Shown: positions 1-11,335 of the stretch, in pieces | Layout of the letters: every line of letters begins with the position of its first letter | How positions within the stretch are numbered: position 1 is the stretch's first letter | Assembly (NCBI RefSeq): GCF_000321225.1 | Contig: NW_004450276.1 | Coordinates: 3,900,937 to 3,964,936, forward strand | Direction: 5' to 3' | Origin: Odobenus rosmarus divergens | Taxonomy: Eukaryota; Chordata; Mammalia; Carnivora; Odobenidae | Length of the DNA stretch: 64,000 bases | Made by a program: the position numbers and the translations under genes | The notes under the pieces: generated by a model | Told to the model about the DNA's origin: nothing | Seen by the model: only the letters and a program-made list of their open reading frames with translations | Database searches by the model: none

Positions 1-455
1 GCGCCTCGGCTCCGTCTCTGCAGCCGGCTTCCCCGCTCCGATACCCGGGAGCTCTGCTACATTCAGGCACCCCCGGTCTTTCTGTGACCCCGAGGGTCCT
101 GAGACCACACTGTCCTGCAAGGGTTCCACCCCCCGCTTAGCCACTGGAGTGACGTCCCTCAGCGGAGCCGGCTTCTAAAAGTTCGATTTTGTGCTCCGCG
201 GCTCTATCACTTGCCAGAAGCGGCCAATGGAGGCCCCCTCCCCCGCCATCTATCCTCCTGAATATCGCCTCAGATTCACTTCTCCGCACGTCCTACCTTC
301 CAGGGTGGTCGCTTCTCTGTTCAGAGAGTTGTTGCTACTCTCTTCTTCGGTCTCCTGTTGAGTTTATAGGTGTTCAGAATGGTTTGATCTCTCTTCAGCT
401 GAATTCCTGAGACCAGATGAAATCCAGGTCTCCTAGTCCTCCGCCATCTTGCTCT
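1..455 (-). mobile_element. L1 5' UTR (young carnivore L1, continues off left edge)
   Basis: GC-rich sequence ending in CTCCGCCATCTTG, the reverse complement of the usual carnivore L1 start (AAGATGGCGGAG). The last 150 bases resemble the 5' end at about 20540-20690 (shared GTTCAGA, GGTTTGATCT/GGTCTGGTAG and CCAGCT/CAGCTGAATTCC segments). The L1 is transcribed leftward, so its body lies outside the window. L1 5' UTRs carry an internal promoter and in some species an antisense promoter; the latter would point rightward, along the host gene strand. Confidence 0.75.
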
Positions 456-608
456 GCCTTGGTCCTGGACTTTTGTTTGTTGGGCACACCACGCTGTTCT
501 TATTCAGAGATTTTACCTCTCTGCCATCTCCAGCCAGTCACCTAGAGCTCTGTCATTGCCAGGGTTACACAATGAACACCATCATTCTTCATTTTGTCCA
601 AGAATGTG

Positions 609-640
<32 letters not shown>

Positions 641-1213
641 CAGGTACATAATGGAAACACACACACACACACACACACACACAGTCTGCTCTTCAGACTC
701 CCTAAGAGATTTTTTCCTGTATTTTGAGACTTTTGCACATCTTGGAGTGAGATTGACCTGTGATCTTGTGGACATGCTATATGTGATTTATGTAACAGAT
801 ATATAGCTTTATGAAACAAATTAATTAACCTTAAATCTTTTCATATGTTTAGAAGGGCTCATGTAACCCGGGAATTTTCTGTTTATTAAGAAATCTGAGA
901 GAATTCACCAATAAATTGTGATCTAGACAAAGAAATAATTTAGGAGATTTTTCATTAATAGTAAAATAGTTTTATTGCTATTACCCACTTTATATATTTA
1001 GAAGAGTTTATATAACACTATGATTGTTTAAGAAAATTCCTCAGTATCATGATGTCAAGATGGAAACATTATTGGAAGGGAATCTGCTGGTAACAGAATA
1101 GTAGGTTTTCTACTATATTTATACTACTAACGCACTATTAACCTCCTGCTCCTTATACAGATTGTTTTGCCTCTTCCTCATGGACTATAACTGCATACCC
1201 AAGGAAGAGGCAA
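456..1213. other. Unique intronic sequence with two (CA)n tracts
   Basis: Apart from the dinucleotide runs no gene or recognisable transposon is seen. Apparent open frames here are CA/TG repeat translations (THTHTH, CVCVCV). Confidence 0.6.
611..683 (+). repeat. Two (CA)n microsatellites
   Basis: CA runs at about 611-638 and 657-683 are separated by an 18-nt spacer. Confidence 0.95.
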
Positions 1214-1228
1214 TTTTTACTAAATCTT

Positions 1229-1410
1229 TTTTAAGCTTTTATTTATTTATATGTCAGACAAAAAGAGCACAAGCCGGGGGGGGCAGGCAGAAGGAGAAAA
1301 GGCTCCCCACTGAGTGAGGAGCCTGATGCGGGACTCGAACCCAGGACCCTGGGATCATGACCTGAGCCAGAGGCAGACGCTTAACCGACTGAGCCACCCA
1401 GGCGTCCCAG
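1229..1410 (-). mobile_element. CAN-SINE (tRNA-Lys derived)
   Basis: Reverse complement of the carnivore SINE. The tRNA-like head (gagccacccaggcgtccc) is at the right end, and the T-rich tail (ttttttaagcttttatttat) is at the left. It is flanked by a perfect 15-bp target-site duplication TTTTTACTAAATCTT at 1214-1228 and 1411-1425. A run of eight G lies in the pyrimidine-poor part. Confidence 0.95.
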
Positions 1411-2086
1411 TTTTTACTAAATCTTACATCACAGTGTATTCAGATTCCTGGAAATTTATTGAGGATTTTGACATTTATAAGTGACATTGTTCTCAGGTTT
1501 TCTTTGGAGCCAAAATATTTTTTGAGGTTTTGTTATCAGGCAAACATTTGCTCCATGAAGTAAATAGGGTAGACTTTTATTTTCTGGAACAGCATGTAAA
1601 GCATGAGAATTACCTTTCTTGAAACTTTGAAAGAATAAAACAACAAAACAGCTTCATCTTGAAGCAGTTTTTAAGGCTTTTTCAGTATCATGTATTATTA
1701 AGTGCTACTGAACTACTCTGAATTTCTACTAATATTAATTTTATAATTTATATTATTGCAAAATCATTGAGATTTTCAAGTTTCTGTTCATATAATTTAA
1801 CATCTATGTAGGTATATACATAATACATAAATTTATTTTTTACATATCTATAATCTGTTTCCAAATTAATATTTACAAATATATTTTAAATATGTATACA
1901 TATAGATGCACATGTGTGCATGTGCATAAAACTGGGGTAGTAACAAATGTAATAAAGAAAAATAATTAGGGTAAGCACCACTGGAAAGGCATGGGAAAGG
2001 AATAATGGCAGTAGTATATATTAGACAGACTTTCTGAGAGGGTATAGTCTTAGCCACGGTCACAATTACATGAAAATTTAAGCTAG

Positions 2087-2277
2087 GGGGCGCCTGGGTG
2101 GCTCAGTCGGTTAAGCAGCTGCCTTCAGCTCAGGTCATGATCCCAGGGTCCTGGAATCGAGGCCCGCATCGGGCTCCCTGCTCAGCAGAGAGCCTGCTTC
2201 TCCCTTTCCCTCTGCCTGCCGCTCTGCCTACTTGTGCTCTCTCTCTCTGTCAAATAAATAAATAAATAATTTTAAAA
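2087..2277 (+). mobile_element. CAN-SINE, intact ends
   Basis: Head ggggcgcctgggtggctcag, a CT-rich region and an (AAATA)n/A tail. A perfect 14-bp duplication AAAATTTAAGCTAG flanks it at 2073-2086 and 2278-2291. Confidence 0.95.
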
Positions 2278-2291
2278 AAAATTTAAGCTAG

Positions 2292-3371
2292 TCCAAGACT
2301 TGGGTAAGCTGGTTAACTATCAGAAGAAGCAGAAAACGTGAAGTGTCTGAGTCAGGAACCAACTTAGTGTGTTTAGGGAAGAACATCATCTTATCGTGAC
2401 TTGAGTGAGTTTGGAGGCCAGAAAGCATGCAATTTAATAGACAGCGATGCACCTACAAGGCCTAGCAAACAGAAGACACCGAATTATTGCTTAGTGAACA
2501 AAGAGAATAGAGTTTAGTCTTTTCTCTCATTTTGATGGAAAGCCATTAGAAGATTTCTTGTTTTGTACTGAGCAAGTAAAGGACCTTGTTCCTTTACCAA
2601 AAGGCCAAAGAGAGTCTTAGACAGCCATGGATTGTAAACCTGGCCTTAAAGGGCACTGTGGTTAGTGGAAGTTCCTTCCAGAGCCCAGCAATTCATTGTC
2701 TGTTCTTCCTGATTTTCAGCCTTCCCATTTGTGCTTATATGTGTGTTTTCATGTGTATTTCAATATGAAGCAGAGAAAACATGAATAAGATATTGCTGGA
2801 CTTAAATGAGAACCTCTGTTTAAAAAAAATTCATACTTCATATGATGACAGAAAATTTTCAAAAACCTATTTTTTGCTAGTATTGCACTCCACAAGAAAA
2901 AACAAAATCAAAAAACAATGTTTTTACCTTCTTCATCTTAGAAGAAGACTACTTTCTATTGACTTGCAACCCATTTTCAGCGGCCCAGTTTGTGAATTAG
3001 TTTCCTTATTTCTTCCTTTTTTTCTTTTCCATTCAACTCCAGGGAAATATTACTTCATAACTTCATAAGCTGAAGAAAATCAGTAAAAGTGGAAAACTCA
3101 AAACATCAATTTAGGATTATTTTTTTAATTAAAAAAATTTTTTAGTATTTTTTTAGTATTACATCAGCCACAACACCACACACCAATCTGTTTGAACAAA
3201 AGGTAAACAAAAGAACATAGATGCTTGGTTTCTACTCTGAAGTAATCCGTTTTTTTCTACAGTGCTATAATAATTTGAAATGATGTTTGACTGCTTCCTT
3301 CCTATATTTGCAGTCGTCTACATCTTGAACTACCAGTTCAAGTGGAATTGCAATAAAAGCCACACAGGGCA
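2292..3371 (+). other. Unique intronic sequence
   Basis: AT-rich sequence without recognisable exon or repeat. Short open frames (for example 2586-2768 and 2781-3068) lack splice context and resemble no known protein. Confidence 0.5.
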
Positions 3372-3389
3372 TGTCATTTGCATTTTCCT

Positions 3390-3571
3390 TTTTAAGATTG
3401 TATTTATTTGTCAGAGAGAGAGAAAGTATAAGCAGGGGGAGTGGCAGGCAGAGGGAGAAGCAGGCTCTCTGCTGAGCAAGAAGCCCGACTCAGGACCTGA
3501 TCCCAGGATCCTGGGATCATGACCTGAGCCAAAGGCAGACGCTTAACTGACTGAGCCACCCAGGTGTCCCA
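3390..3571 (-). mobile_element. CAN-SINE
   Basis: Antisense copy with the tRNA-like head at the right end (gagccacccaggtgtccc). The 9-bp repeat TCATTTGCA at 3374-3382 and 3572-3580 is the likely target-site duplication. Confidence 0.92.
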
Positions 3572-3689
3572 TCATTTGCAGTTTCAACTTCTTATCCCCT
3601 AAGGACAGAATCTGATAATATATACACTGCTTTTTATGAGGAAATGGAATGTAGTATTTCACAAATATTCATATAAAACGATGACAAGA

Positions 3690-3853
3690 TGACAAGACCA
3701 CAAACTAAGCAGGTCCCAGGACCTGAATTCACCACTTACAAAGTCATTGTAAAGCTCTTTGTAAATTACGCTCAAAGCACAAAGCTCTCTGAGCTTCAGT
3801 TTCCTCTGTAAATTGGGAACAATAACATTTAACCACACAGGAATGATCTAAGG
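3690..3853 (+). mobile_element. MIR SINE, left part (split by MER5A)
   Basis: Contains the MIR-like core and gagcttcagtttcctctgta...gggaacaataac, the conserved MIR segment. The remainder resumes after the inserted MER5A at about 4031. Confidence 0.6.
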
Positions 3854-4030
3854 CAGTTGTTCTGAAAGTGTGGCCCCACAGAGTAAGCATCACCTGCAAA
3901 ATTATTTAAAAATGAAATTCTTGGGTCACCCCTGGCCTACTGAATCAGAAACTCTGGGGATGGACCCAACAATCTGGGTTTTAACAAACCTTCCAGGTAA
4001 TTTTGATGCATGCCAAAGTTGTAAATAACT
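3854..4030 (-). mobile_element. MER5A hAT-type MITE
   Basis: Non-autonomous DNA transposon remnant. Diagnostic blocks are gttctgaaagtgtggccc, ctactgaatcagaaactctg, and the end ggtaattttgatgcatgcc. It sits inside a MIR element, giving the relative ages. Confidence 0.8.
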
Positions 4031-4140
4031 ATTCTAATGATTAAACAAGACAATGGATGTAACAAAATAAAAATGCTTTGATAACTGTAACACATCATCC
4101 ACATGTTAACTGCCATTATTATGACTATAATAATATTTTC
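4031..4140 (+). mobile_element. MIR SINE, right part
   Basis: attaaacaagacaatggatg through tgttaactgccattattatg matches the 3' half of MIR. It continues the MIR interrupted at 3853. Confidence 0.5.
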
Positions 4141-4490
4141 AGCAAATATCTATGTGCAAGATTATAGAAGAGCGTAACAGGTATAGTACTTACCTTCAAT
4201 AACTTAGTATTTATAAGGAAACCGACATTAGCAGTACTGTGTGGTAAGTGCTGTCATAGGAGTTTGCAGGGTGCCATGGAACCAAAGACAGTACAACTTA
4301 AGTCAGGGCACCAAGGAAGCTTTTCAGGGGTAAATGTTATTTGGTCTATGACCTTAATGATTAATATGAGTCAGCCAGATTGATAAGGAGTGAAGCCATC
4401 TTTGGGCCAATAAGAAGAGATATCATGGAAAGTTCTAGAAGTGTGGAAGATTCTCTCAGGTGAAGGGGTTTCAACTTAGAGTAAAGGATT

Positions 4491-4691
4491 GGGGTACATG
4501 GACGTCTCAGTCAGTTGAGTGTCTGGATCAGTTTCAGCTCAGGTCGAGATCTCAGGGTTGTGAGACTGAACCCCACATCAGGCTCCGCACTCAGTGGGGA
4601 ATCTGCTTGAGATTCTCTCTCCCTCTCCCTCTGCCCCTCCCCCCCTTGCACACTCTGTCTCTTTCTCTGAAATCTTAAAAAAAAAAAAAAA
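4491..4691 (+). mobile_element. CAN-SINE, diverged
   Basis: Older copy (ggggtacatggacgtctcag head, CT-rich region, A17 tail). AAAGGATT at 4483-4490 and 4692-4699 is the likely target-site duplication. Confidence 0.9.
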
Positions 4692-4699
4692 AAGGATTT

Positions 4700-5630
4700 A
4701 CGAGCAAAAGCAGAATTGAGATCATACTAGCTGTGCTATCAAGAGGTTATATCAAGGAAGAACGTCTGTGTAAAACTGCTTTGTCTGGACAGGATTTTGA
4801 AAGCTGTGAGAAGGTGTAAAGGAGTTAAATCAGGGAAGCTGTACAACGTGACATCAGTCAAAAGGCAGGGCATCCAGTTAGGAACCTGTTACTATAGAGC
4901 GATGAGTGACTGGCCACATGGTCGGAGCAGGATGGGGGCAGGAGACCATATGTTAGATACGTTTACAAGGTGATTTGATGGAACTTTTGTGACTGAGATG
5001 ATGAAGTGGAGGAATGGATATGAGAATTCAGAAACTGTGTTTATACATATTTTTAGCATAAAATTCTTATCTCTTTCTGATGATTTGAATGCCCCATATC
5101 AGAATAGGATTAAGATTCCCTTTAATTTCATAATTGTTAATAAGAATGGAATCAAACGCATTCTCCCGATTGTCCTGAATCAGTGAAAAATATTGGATCA
5201 CATCAGTTAACTTATATTTATAATTCCTCCTAGATTTGAATGTGCAGTATCAACATTTTTATGAAATAACCGTGCCTCTATATTAGCACTTGATTGGTCT
5301 TACTACTTTAGACTTACTAGAACAATTCAACTACTTTAAAAAACAGAGTTAGCCAACTCTGCCAGTTCCCACCAAATTACTCCATGAACACATGCTTAGA
5401 AAATGTGTAGCTCCTCATTTGTTTTCCCTGGCAATGAGACATTTAAGCTAGGGCTGGCACAAAAATGACAATAAGGATGGGAGGAGCTTTTTCAGATGTT
5501 AGTGAGTAATGAATGGGTGTTACCAAGCAGACTGAGAAATAAATTTTTTCATAACTCTTCAGTTATAACCTATTAATAGCAGAAGACCTGTTTGAATTCA
5601 GGAAATATTAGGGTATGGGCTCTGGCTTAA
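4700..5630 (+). other. Intronic sequence, no gene seen
   Basis: The left part (to about 4980) has the purine-rich look of an old L2-like relic but I cannot confirm it. The rest is AT-rich and unassigned. Confidence 0.4.
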
Positions 5631-5645
5631 AGAGTCTTATTATAT

Positions 5646-5845
5646 ATATATTTTTAAAGATTTTATTTATTTATTTGACAGAGAGAGACACAGTGAGAGA
5701 GGGAACACAAGCAGGGGTAGTGGGAGAGGGAGAAGCAGGCTTCCCGCCGAGCAGGGAGCCCGATGCGGGGCTCGATCCCAGGACGCTGGGACCATGACCT
5801 GAGCCGAAGGCAGATGCCTAACGACTGAGCCACCCAGGCGCCCCG
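5646..5845 (-). mobile_element. CAN-SINE, young copy
   Basis: Antisense, close to the consensus of its subfamily. A 15-bp duplication AGAGTCTTATTATAT lies at 5631-5645 and 5846-5860. Confidence 0.95.
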
Positions 5846-5860
5846 AGAGTCTTATTATAT

Positions 5861-6639
5861 TTTATTTCTCCCTTTCTCCTGTTTGTACAAAGAAAACAGG
5901 CCCTTCTGCATGGATGGAGTGGGACATTTATCTTTCTCTTTCAGGTGGACTCAGTGTTACAAAATATGGTGTAGCTAATTAATCAACAGGAAATTAGTCC
6001 AAGCAAGTTAATCACTGGTACTCAATGTGGAATTTCAGAGTTTTGCGGCTCTGAGATTATTTAGTGGCTTTTCCTGCTTTTCTGTTTTCTGTTAAAATGA
6101 ATTCACCCATGACAATAAGGATGGCTCCTTAAGGGCTTACCTCAATTGTCCCACTCTCTTTCTGCTGACACAGGCTCAGCACATGGCCCAGAAAACACTT
6201 GGTTTGAGTTGATGCTTTCATGCTACATTGAGACAGCATTACTTTCTCCCTACTTGCAGTACTCTAATGGGTAGAAACCACCAGGGTGTGTTAGGAAGAG
6301 GAATGTGCATGGCAGGCAGTAAGCATCTTCAACACCTGCTTTTTCTTCCCTTACATGTGTGCTGGATGAAGAACCTTCAGGCATATTCATATGTAAAAAT
6401 GTTTTTTTAATGGTATAATAAGTCATAAAAACAGAAGCTGTGGTGAAGGCTTTTCAAGGCTTCCTAATTCTTAACTGATACTCAGGCAACAATGGAAAAT
6501 AGGGCAGGAACGTGAGGACCAGTCTGTTAGGGCATGTGCACATAAGCAGCAGGAACAGGCATGACCATGATTTATACCAGAAAGCAAAAGACTGGCTGAC
6601 ATGTCAAACAGCTTGGCATAAATAACATTTTACAGTTAA
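5861..6639 (+). other. Unique intronic sequence
   Basis: No recognisable exon, repeat or RNA gene was seen. Confidence 0.5.
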
Positions 6640-6800
6640 CAGTATGCTTTCATGTCACTGTTTTACTTAATTTTCATCTACATTCTATAAGGTGAGTTGT
6701 AATTTTTATTGCTTATAACAGAAAACAAAAATTATTTAAATGTTCCAAAGCCACATAAGTAGAAAGTGGCAGAATCTAGCCTCAAATCCATTCACCCTGA
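6640..6800 (-). mobile_element. MIR SINE
   Basis: Antisense MIR: tacttaattttcatctacat, then agccacataagtagaaagtggcagaatc, the usual 'cacacagctagtaagtggcagagcc' segment in diverged form. Confidence 0.65.
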
Positions 6801-7076
6801 TACTATTACTTACTTTTTTATTCCTGGGCCACATCTGAGTGCCTTCTAACCTAGAGGCTAACCTAAGAGCCTTAGTGTGATAAATGGTCATTTTTAGACC
6901 ATTAAGACAAAAAATTTCTCCCAGTGTTTCTATCCTAACAGACAAAAATTTTCAAGTTAACTACCACTATAAACTTTAGGAAAATAATAGGAAGGAAAGC
7001 CATGAAGTAAACAGATCATCTCCTAAGAAGCCAAAGAGATATAAAACTCACTCAGAATATACCTCTAGGTATATTC

Positions 7077-7215
7077 TGCCTCTGTGCCTTTATTTCCCCA
7101 ACCATCGAATGGGGAAATAATTCCTACCCTGTAACATTACTATATTACAAATAAGATATTAGAGCATTTAGAAAATTTTTTAGCACATAGCAGATATTCA
7201 ATACAGTAATTCCTA
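7077..7215 (+). mobile_element. MIR SINE
   Basis: tgcctttatttccccaacca and ggggaaataattcctaccct, followed by tagcacatagcagatattca, follow the MIR consensus in order. Confidence 0.65.
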
Positions 7216-7795
7216 CTGGGCTTTGTATATTGGAGTTTTCTGAAGCATGAAATGTAAATGTAGAATAATACATACTTCTATATACAAAAACATATACATG
7301 AATACTCATGATGTTATAATAGAAATGTCTACTAAGAAGAAAAATAAGTGTAGCACTATTATGCCAAATTATAAATCTAATCTGGAATATATCCAAAATA
7401 CACAGTACTCCTGAAGGGATTTCCCTTCTACATTATTAAAAACTGCAAGATTAGAGGAAGTATAGCTGAAAAAATATACTGTAGTAAAGGACTAGAAAAT
7501 CTAAGTTAGTTTAGGATCCCCTTAACAATTTGAAAAAAACTCTGAACATCTCTCTCCAGATCTCATCAGTTATAGGTGATTTCTATATATACTGCATAAC
7601 CAGTTTTTCTGAAACAGTTATATAATACATATATAAGCACTTCAGTTTTTGGAATAAAAATAATTTAATATATCACCTGTTCCATTAAAGTCTAGTTGAG
7701 ATAGCACATTTTAAATTTTCTGGGTCTGAAAATATAAAGATTCTTTAAGAAATTCTTTCATTCTCTCCTTTAGCACTTTAAAAACTTTCTTTCCT
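7216..7795 (+). other. Unique intronic sequence
   Basis: AT-rich, with no gene or repeat recognised. Confidence 0.45.
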
Positions 7796-8163
7796 GCCAA
7801 CAGTGCATAGTGTTCCTTTTTTTTTCTACATCCTTACCAACACTTTTTATTGTTTTAATTTTAGCCATTTTGAGAGATGTGAGGTGATATTTCATTGTGG
7901 TTTTGGTTTGCATTTCCCTGATGATAGTGATGATGAGCATTATTTCATGGTCTTTTGGCCAACTCTAGTTCTTCTTTGGAAGAATGGCTCTTCAGGTCCT
8001 CTGCCCATTTTCAGTTGGATTTTTTGGGGTGTTGTGTAAGTTCTTTATATATTTGGATATTAACCCCTTATACAATATATCATTTGCAAATATCTCCTCC
8101 CATTCAGTAGGCTGCCTTTTTGTTTCACTGATTGTTTCCTTTACTGTGCAAAAGCTTTTTACT

Positions 8164-8360
8164 GGGGTGCCCGGGTGGCTCAGTTGGTTAAGTGATTGCC
8201 TTCAGCTCAGGTCATGATCCCAGGGTCCTGGGATTGGGCCCTGCATCAGGCTCTCTGCTTGGCGGGAAGCCTGCTTCTCCCTCTCCCACTCCCCCTGTTT
8301 GTAAAAAAAAAAAAGCTGTCTCTCTCTCTATTAAATAAATAAAATCTTAAAAAAAAAAAA
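8164..8360 (+). mobile_element. CAN-SINE inside L1 ORF2, with internal A12 run
   Basis: Head ggggtgcccgggtggctcag. CTTTTTACT at 8155-8163 and 8361-8369 is the target-site duplication. An unusual A12 run (8303-8314) interrupts the pyrimidine-rich region well before the true tail. Confidence 0.93.
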
Positions 8361-8854
8361 CTTTTTACTTGGACATAATCTCAACAGTTAATTTTAATTT
8401 TCTTTCCTTTGCCTCAGGAGACTTATCTAGAAAACTGCTACAGTCAGTGTTAGAAAAATTACTATGTTCTATAGGGTTTTTATGGCTTCAGGTCTCACAT
8501 TTAGTTCTTCAATCCGTTTTATTTTTGTGTATGGTAGAAAAGTGATCCAGTTTCATTCTTCTCCATGTACCTGTCCAGTTTTCCCAGAACCATTTATTAA
8601 AGAGACTGTCTTTTTCCCATTGTACCTTCTTGCCTCCTTTGTCATAAATTAATTGACCATGTAAATATGAGTTTATTTTTGAGCTTCCTCTTCTGTTCCA
8701 TTGATCTATGTATCTATTTTTTTGTGCCAGTACCGTACTGTTTGAATTAATACAGCTTTGTAGTATATGTTGAAATCTGGGATTGTGATACCTCCAGTTT
8801 TGTTCTTTTTCAAGACTACTCTGGCTATTTGGGGTCTTTTGTGGTTCCATACAA

Positions 8855-8956
8855 ATTTTAGGACTCTATGTTCTAATTCTCTGAAATAATACTATTGGTA
8901 TTTTGATTTTAGGACTCTATGTTCTAATTCTCTGAAATAATACTATTGGTATTTTG
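8855..8956. repeat. 51-bp perfect tandem duplication
   Basis: Units 8855-8905 and 8906-8956, both beginning attttaggactctatgttc, read as identical. The duplicated segment is L1 ORF2 sequence, so the duplication postdates the L1. Confidence 0.95.
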
Positions 8957-9199
8957 TTTATGTCATCTTCATTTCTTTCATGAATGTTTTATAGTTTTCA
9001 GAGTACAGGTTTTTCACCTTCTTGATCATTTATTTCTAGATACTTTAATACTTTTCGTGCGATTGTAAATGGGATTGTGTTAATTTATCTTTCTGCTACA
9101 TCATTACTGTATAGAAACACTACCGACTTCTGGGTATTAATTTTATATGCTGCAACTTTACTGATTTCATTCACTGTCTAGAGTTCCTTGGGTTCATCT

Positions 9200-9829
9200 A
9201 TTTGGAACTCTTTTTGCTTCTTAAACTTGGATGTCTATTTCCTTCTCTAGGTTAGGACAAGTCAGTTTTTACTTCTTCACGAGTTTTCTGCCTCTTTCTC
9301 TCTTTTTCTGGGACCCCTCTAATGCAAATGTTTGTTCATTTGATATTGCCCAAGAGATCCCTTAACCTTTCCTAATTTTTAAAAAATTATTTTCTTTTTT
9401 TGCTATTCAGCTTGGGTGCTTTCCATTCACTTGTTTGCCAGATTACTGATATATTCTTCTGCATCTACTAATCTGTTGATTCTCCCTAGAGAATGTTTTG
9501 TTATTGTATTCTTCAACTGTGATTGGTTTTTAATTTTTTTATCTCTTCATTGGAGGTCTAAGTTTTTTTTTTTTTATCGCCAGCCCAGTGAGCCTCCTTA
9601 CAATCATTTTTTTTTTTTTTAATTAGGCATATTGCTTATCTCCATTTCATTTAGTTTTCTGAGATTTTGTCATGTTCCTTCTTTTGGAGACTATTCCTCT
9701 GTCTCCCTGATTTGCTATATACTTTGTGTTTCCATTGATTAGGTAGAACAGTTCCTTCTGAACTTCGAGGAATGGCCTTATGTATGGTCATCCCCTATAT
9801 AGATTATGTGTTTTTAGTCACTTTTCCTG
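9200..9829 (-). pseudogene. L1 ORF1 remnant
   Basis: On the minus strand it encodes the ORF1p pattern (RLVDAEEYISNLANK followed by ESTQAE-like residues) with frame breaks. It is flanked by T-rich runs at about 9568 and 9608. The same L1 continues into its 5' UTR at about 9830. Confidence 0.65.
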
Positions 9830-10760
9830 GCTGGCTGGAGATGTGACTGGCATGGGCAGGGGTTCCTGGGGCTCTCCACATAGTGGGTGCTCTAGTACAG
9901 CAGCTAAAGCTGAAGTGGGCATGGATTATGGAGTCCCTGTGCTCTCCACACAGTGGGTCCCCTGGCAGGATAGCTAAACTGCATGCAAGCTGGGGTGTCT
10001 CAAAACTCTACATGCAGAAGGTGCCTTAGCAAGATAAGTAAAGCTGAAATGTAAACCACGATGTTCCAGGACTCTCCACACAGAGAGTACCCTGGAGAGG
10101 TGGCTAGAGCAGAGGTGGAGGACAAGCTGGGGGGTCCTGGGGCAGTCTGTGCAGGGGGCACCCTGGCAGGACAGGTAAATCTGAAGTGGTTGTGGGCTAC
10201 TGTGGTCTCTGAGCTCTTTATGCAAAATATGCCCTGACAGGATGGCTGAAGCTGAAGCAGTTGCAAGCTGGGTTGTCCCAGGGCTCTCCATACTGGGGCT
10301 GCCCATGTAGGATAGCTGAAGCTGAATGGGGTAAAACCTGGGGTGTCCCCGAGTGCTCAGCACAGGGGGTGCCCTAGCCACATGACTGAAGCTGAGGCCA
10401 GTGAGGGTAGGAGTGTTCTCATATGTTCCACACAGGTGGTACCCCGCTGGCGGAGTGAGTGGAACCAATGCAGGCAGGAGCCAGGGGTTCTCAGGGTGCT
10501 TCACACTGGGGCACCCTGGCAGGGCAGCTGGTTCCAAAGCCAGAAGGTTCCAGAGCACGTTGAACCATGGGTGCCCTAGCAAGCTGTCTAAAGCTGAAGT
10601 GGTATGGGCCTGGAGTGTTCCAGGGTGCTTTGTGCCTGTGTCTCCTTGACACAAAGGCTGGAGTGGTAGTGAGCACTAACCAGGGGTATCCTACTGTGCA
10701 TTGATTGCGCTTTGGCCTCCTTGTTGGGACAGCTGGGGCTGGTGCAGGCTAGGGGCCCAG
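9830..10760. repeat. Minisatellite of about 70-bp units in an L1 5' UTR
   Basis: About 13 diverged units recur every 63-75 bp. Each has a core like agctgaagtggg...ggggtgtcccagggctctcc...cagtgggtgccctggcaggat. Units differ enough that the array is old. Because the period is not strictly a multiple of three and the sequence is GC-rich, it is open over long stretches in several frames, giving the longest open frame in the window (9974-10654, minus) without any coding evidence. Confidence 0.85.
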
Positions 10761-10949
10761 GATTCACTGAGGTGGCAGGCAAGTTAGGGAACCTGGATTG
10801 TACACTGGTCTATGCTTTCAAGGTGCAGGGGGAACACAGATTATGTCCATCAGCCCTTCCCACCCAGAGAGAATTTCAGTAGCACCCTTACCACTTGATT
10901 GAGTTCTAGGGCTGGCTCTTTTATATGGTAATTATTCTTTTAAACCCTG
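10761..10949 (-). mobile_element. End of the first L1 block (5' UTR flank)
   Basis: Continuous with the minisatellite and of similar base composition. It stops where the T-rich start of the next L1 begins. Confidence 0.4.
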
Positions 10950-11236
10950 GCCTTTTTTTTTTTTTTTTTTTTTTTTTTTCTTTTTCTTTTTCAAGATCAC
11001 TCTGGCTGTTTGGGTTTTTTTGTGGTTCCATACCAATTTTAGGATTGGTTGCTAGTTCTGTGAAAAATGCTATTGGTATTTTCATAGGGATTGCATTAAA
11101 TCTGTAGATTGCTTTGGGTAATGTGGACACTTTCACAATATTTGTTCTACCAATCCATGAACATGGAATATCATTCCATTTGTTTGTATTATCTTCCATT
11201 TCTTTCATCAAAGTTTTATAGTTTGCAAAATACAGG

Positions 11237-11335
11237 GGGGCACCTGGCTGGCTCAGTTGGTAGAGCATGTGACTGTTGATCTCACAGTTACAAGTGCAAG
11301 CTTCATGTTGGGTGTAGAGATTACATAAAACAAAT
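11237..11335 (+). mobile_element. Short CAN-SINE variant
   Basis: Begins ggggcacctggctggctcag and has gtagagcatgtgactgttgatctc and catgttgggtgtagagatta, the short carnivore SINE without a CT-rich region. It interrupts L1 ORF2. Confidence 0.85.

Larger units (their letters stand above)
7796..9200 (-). pseudogene. L1 ORF2 C-terminal remnant (first minus-strand L1)
   Basis: Minus-strand translation of 8509-8850 gives the L1 ORF2p C-terminal block ([14 protein letters not shown]), and upstream frames give the '[12 protein letters not shown]' type region. Frames are broken by stops, so it is dead. A SINE is inserted at 8164-8360 and a 51-bp tandem duplication lies at 8855-8956. The L1 then jumps from ORF2 to ORF1 near 9200, so most of ORF2 is missing. 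Confidence 0.85.

Noticed and set aside
542..819. Open frames encoding THTHTH or CVCVCV runs
   Set aside because: They are translations of (CA)n/(TG)n microsatellites.
2087..2277. tRNA-Lys-like sequence with A and B box resemblance (also at the other SINE heads)
   Set aside because: It is the tRNA-derived head of a CAN-SINE with a target-site duplication and tail, not a functional tRNA gene.
9974..10654. 226-codon minus-strand open frame, the longest in the window
   Set aside because: It lies wholly in the 70-bp minisatellite of an L1 leader, and several other frames are open over the same interval. No domain, splice context or codon pattern supports a protein.
9830..10760. Regularly spaced repeat that could suggest a CRISPR array
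   Set aside because: Units are diverged, spacers are not distinct from repeats, and the sequence is mammalian L1 leader DNA.
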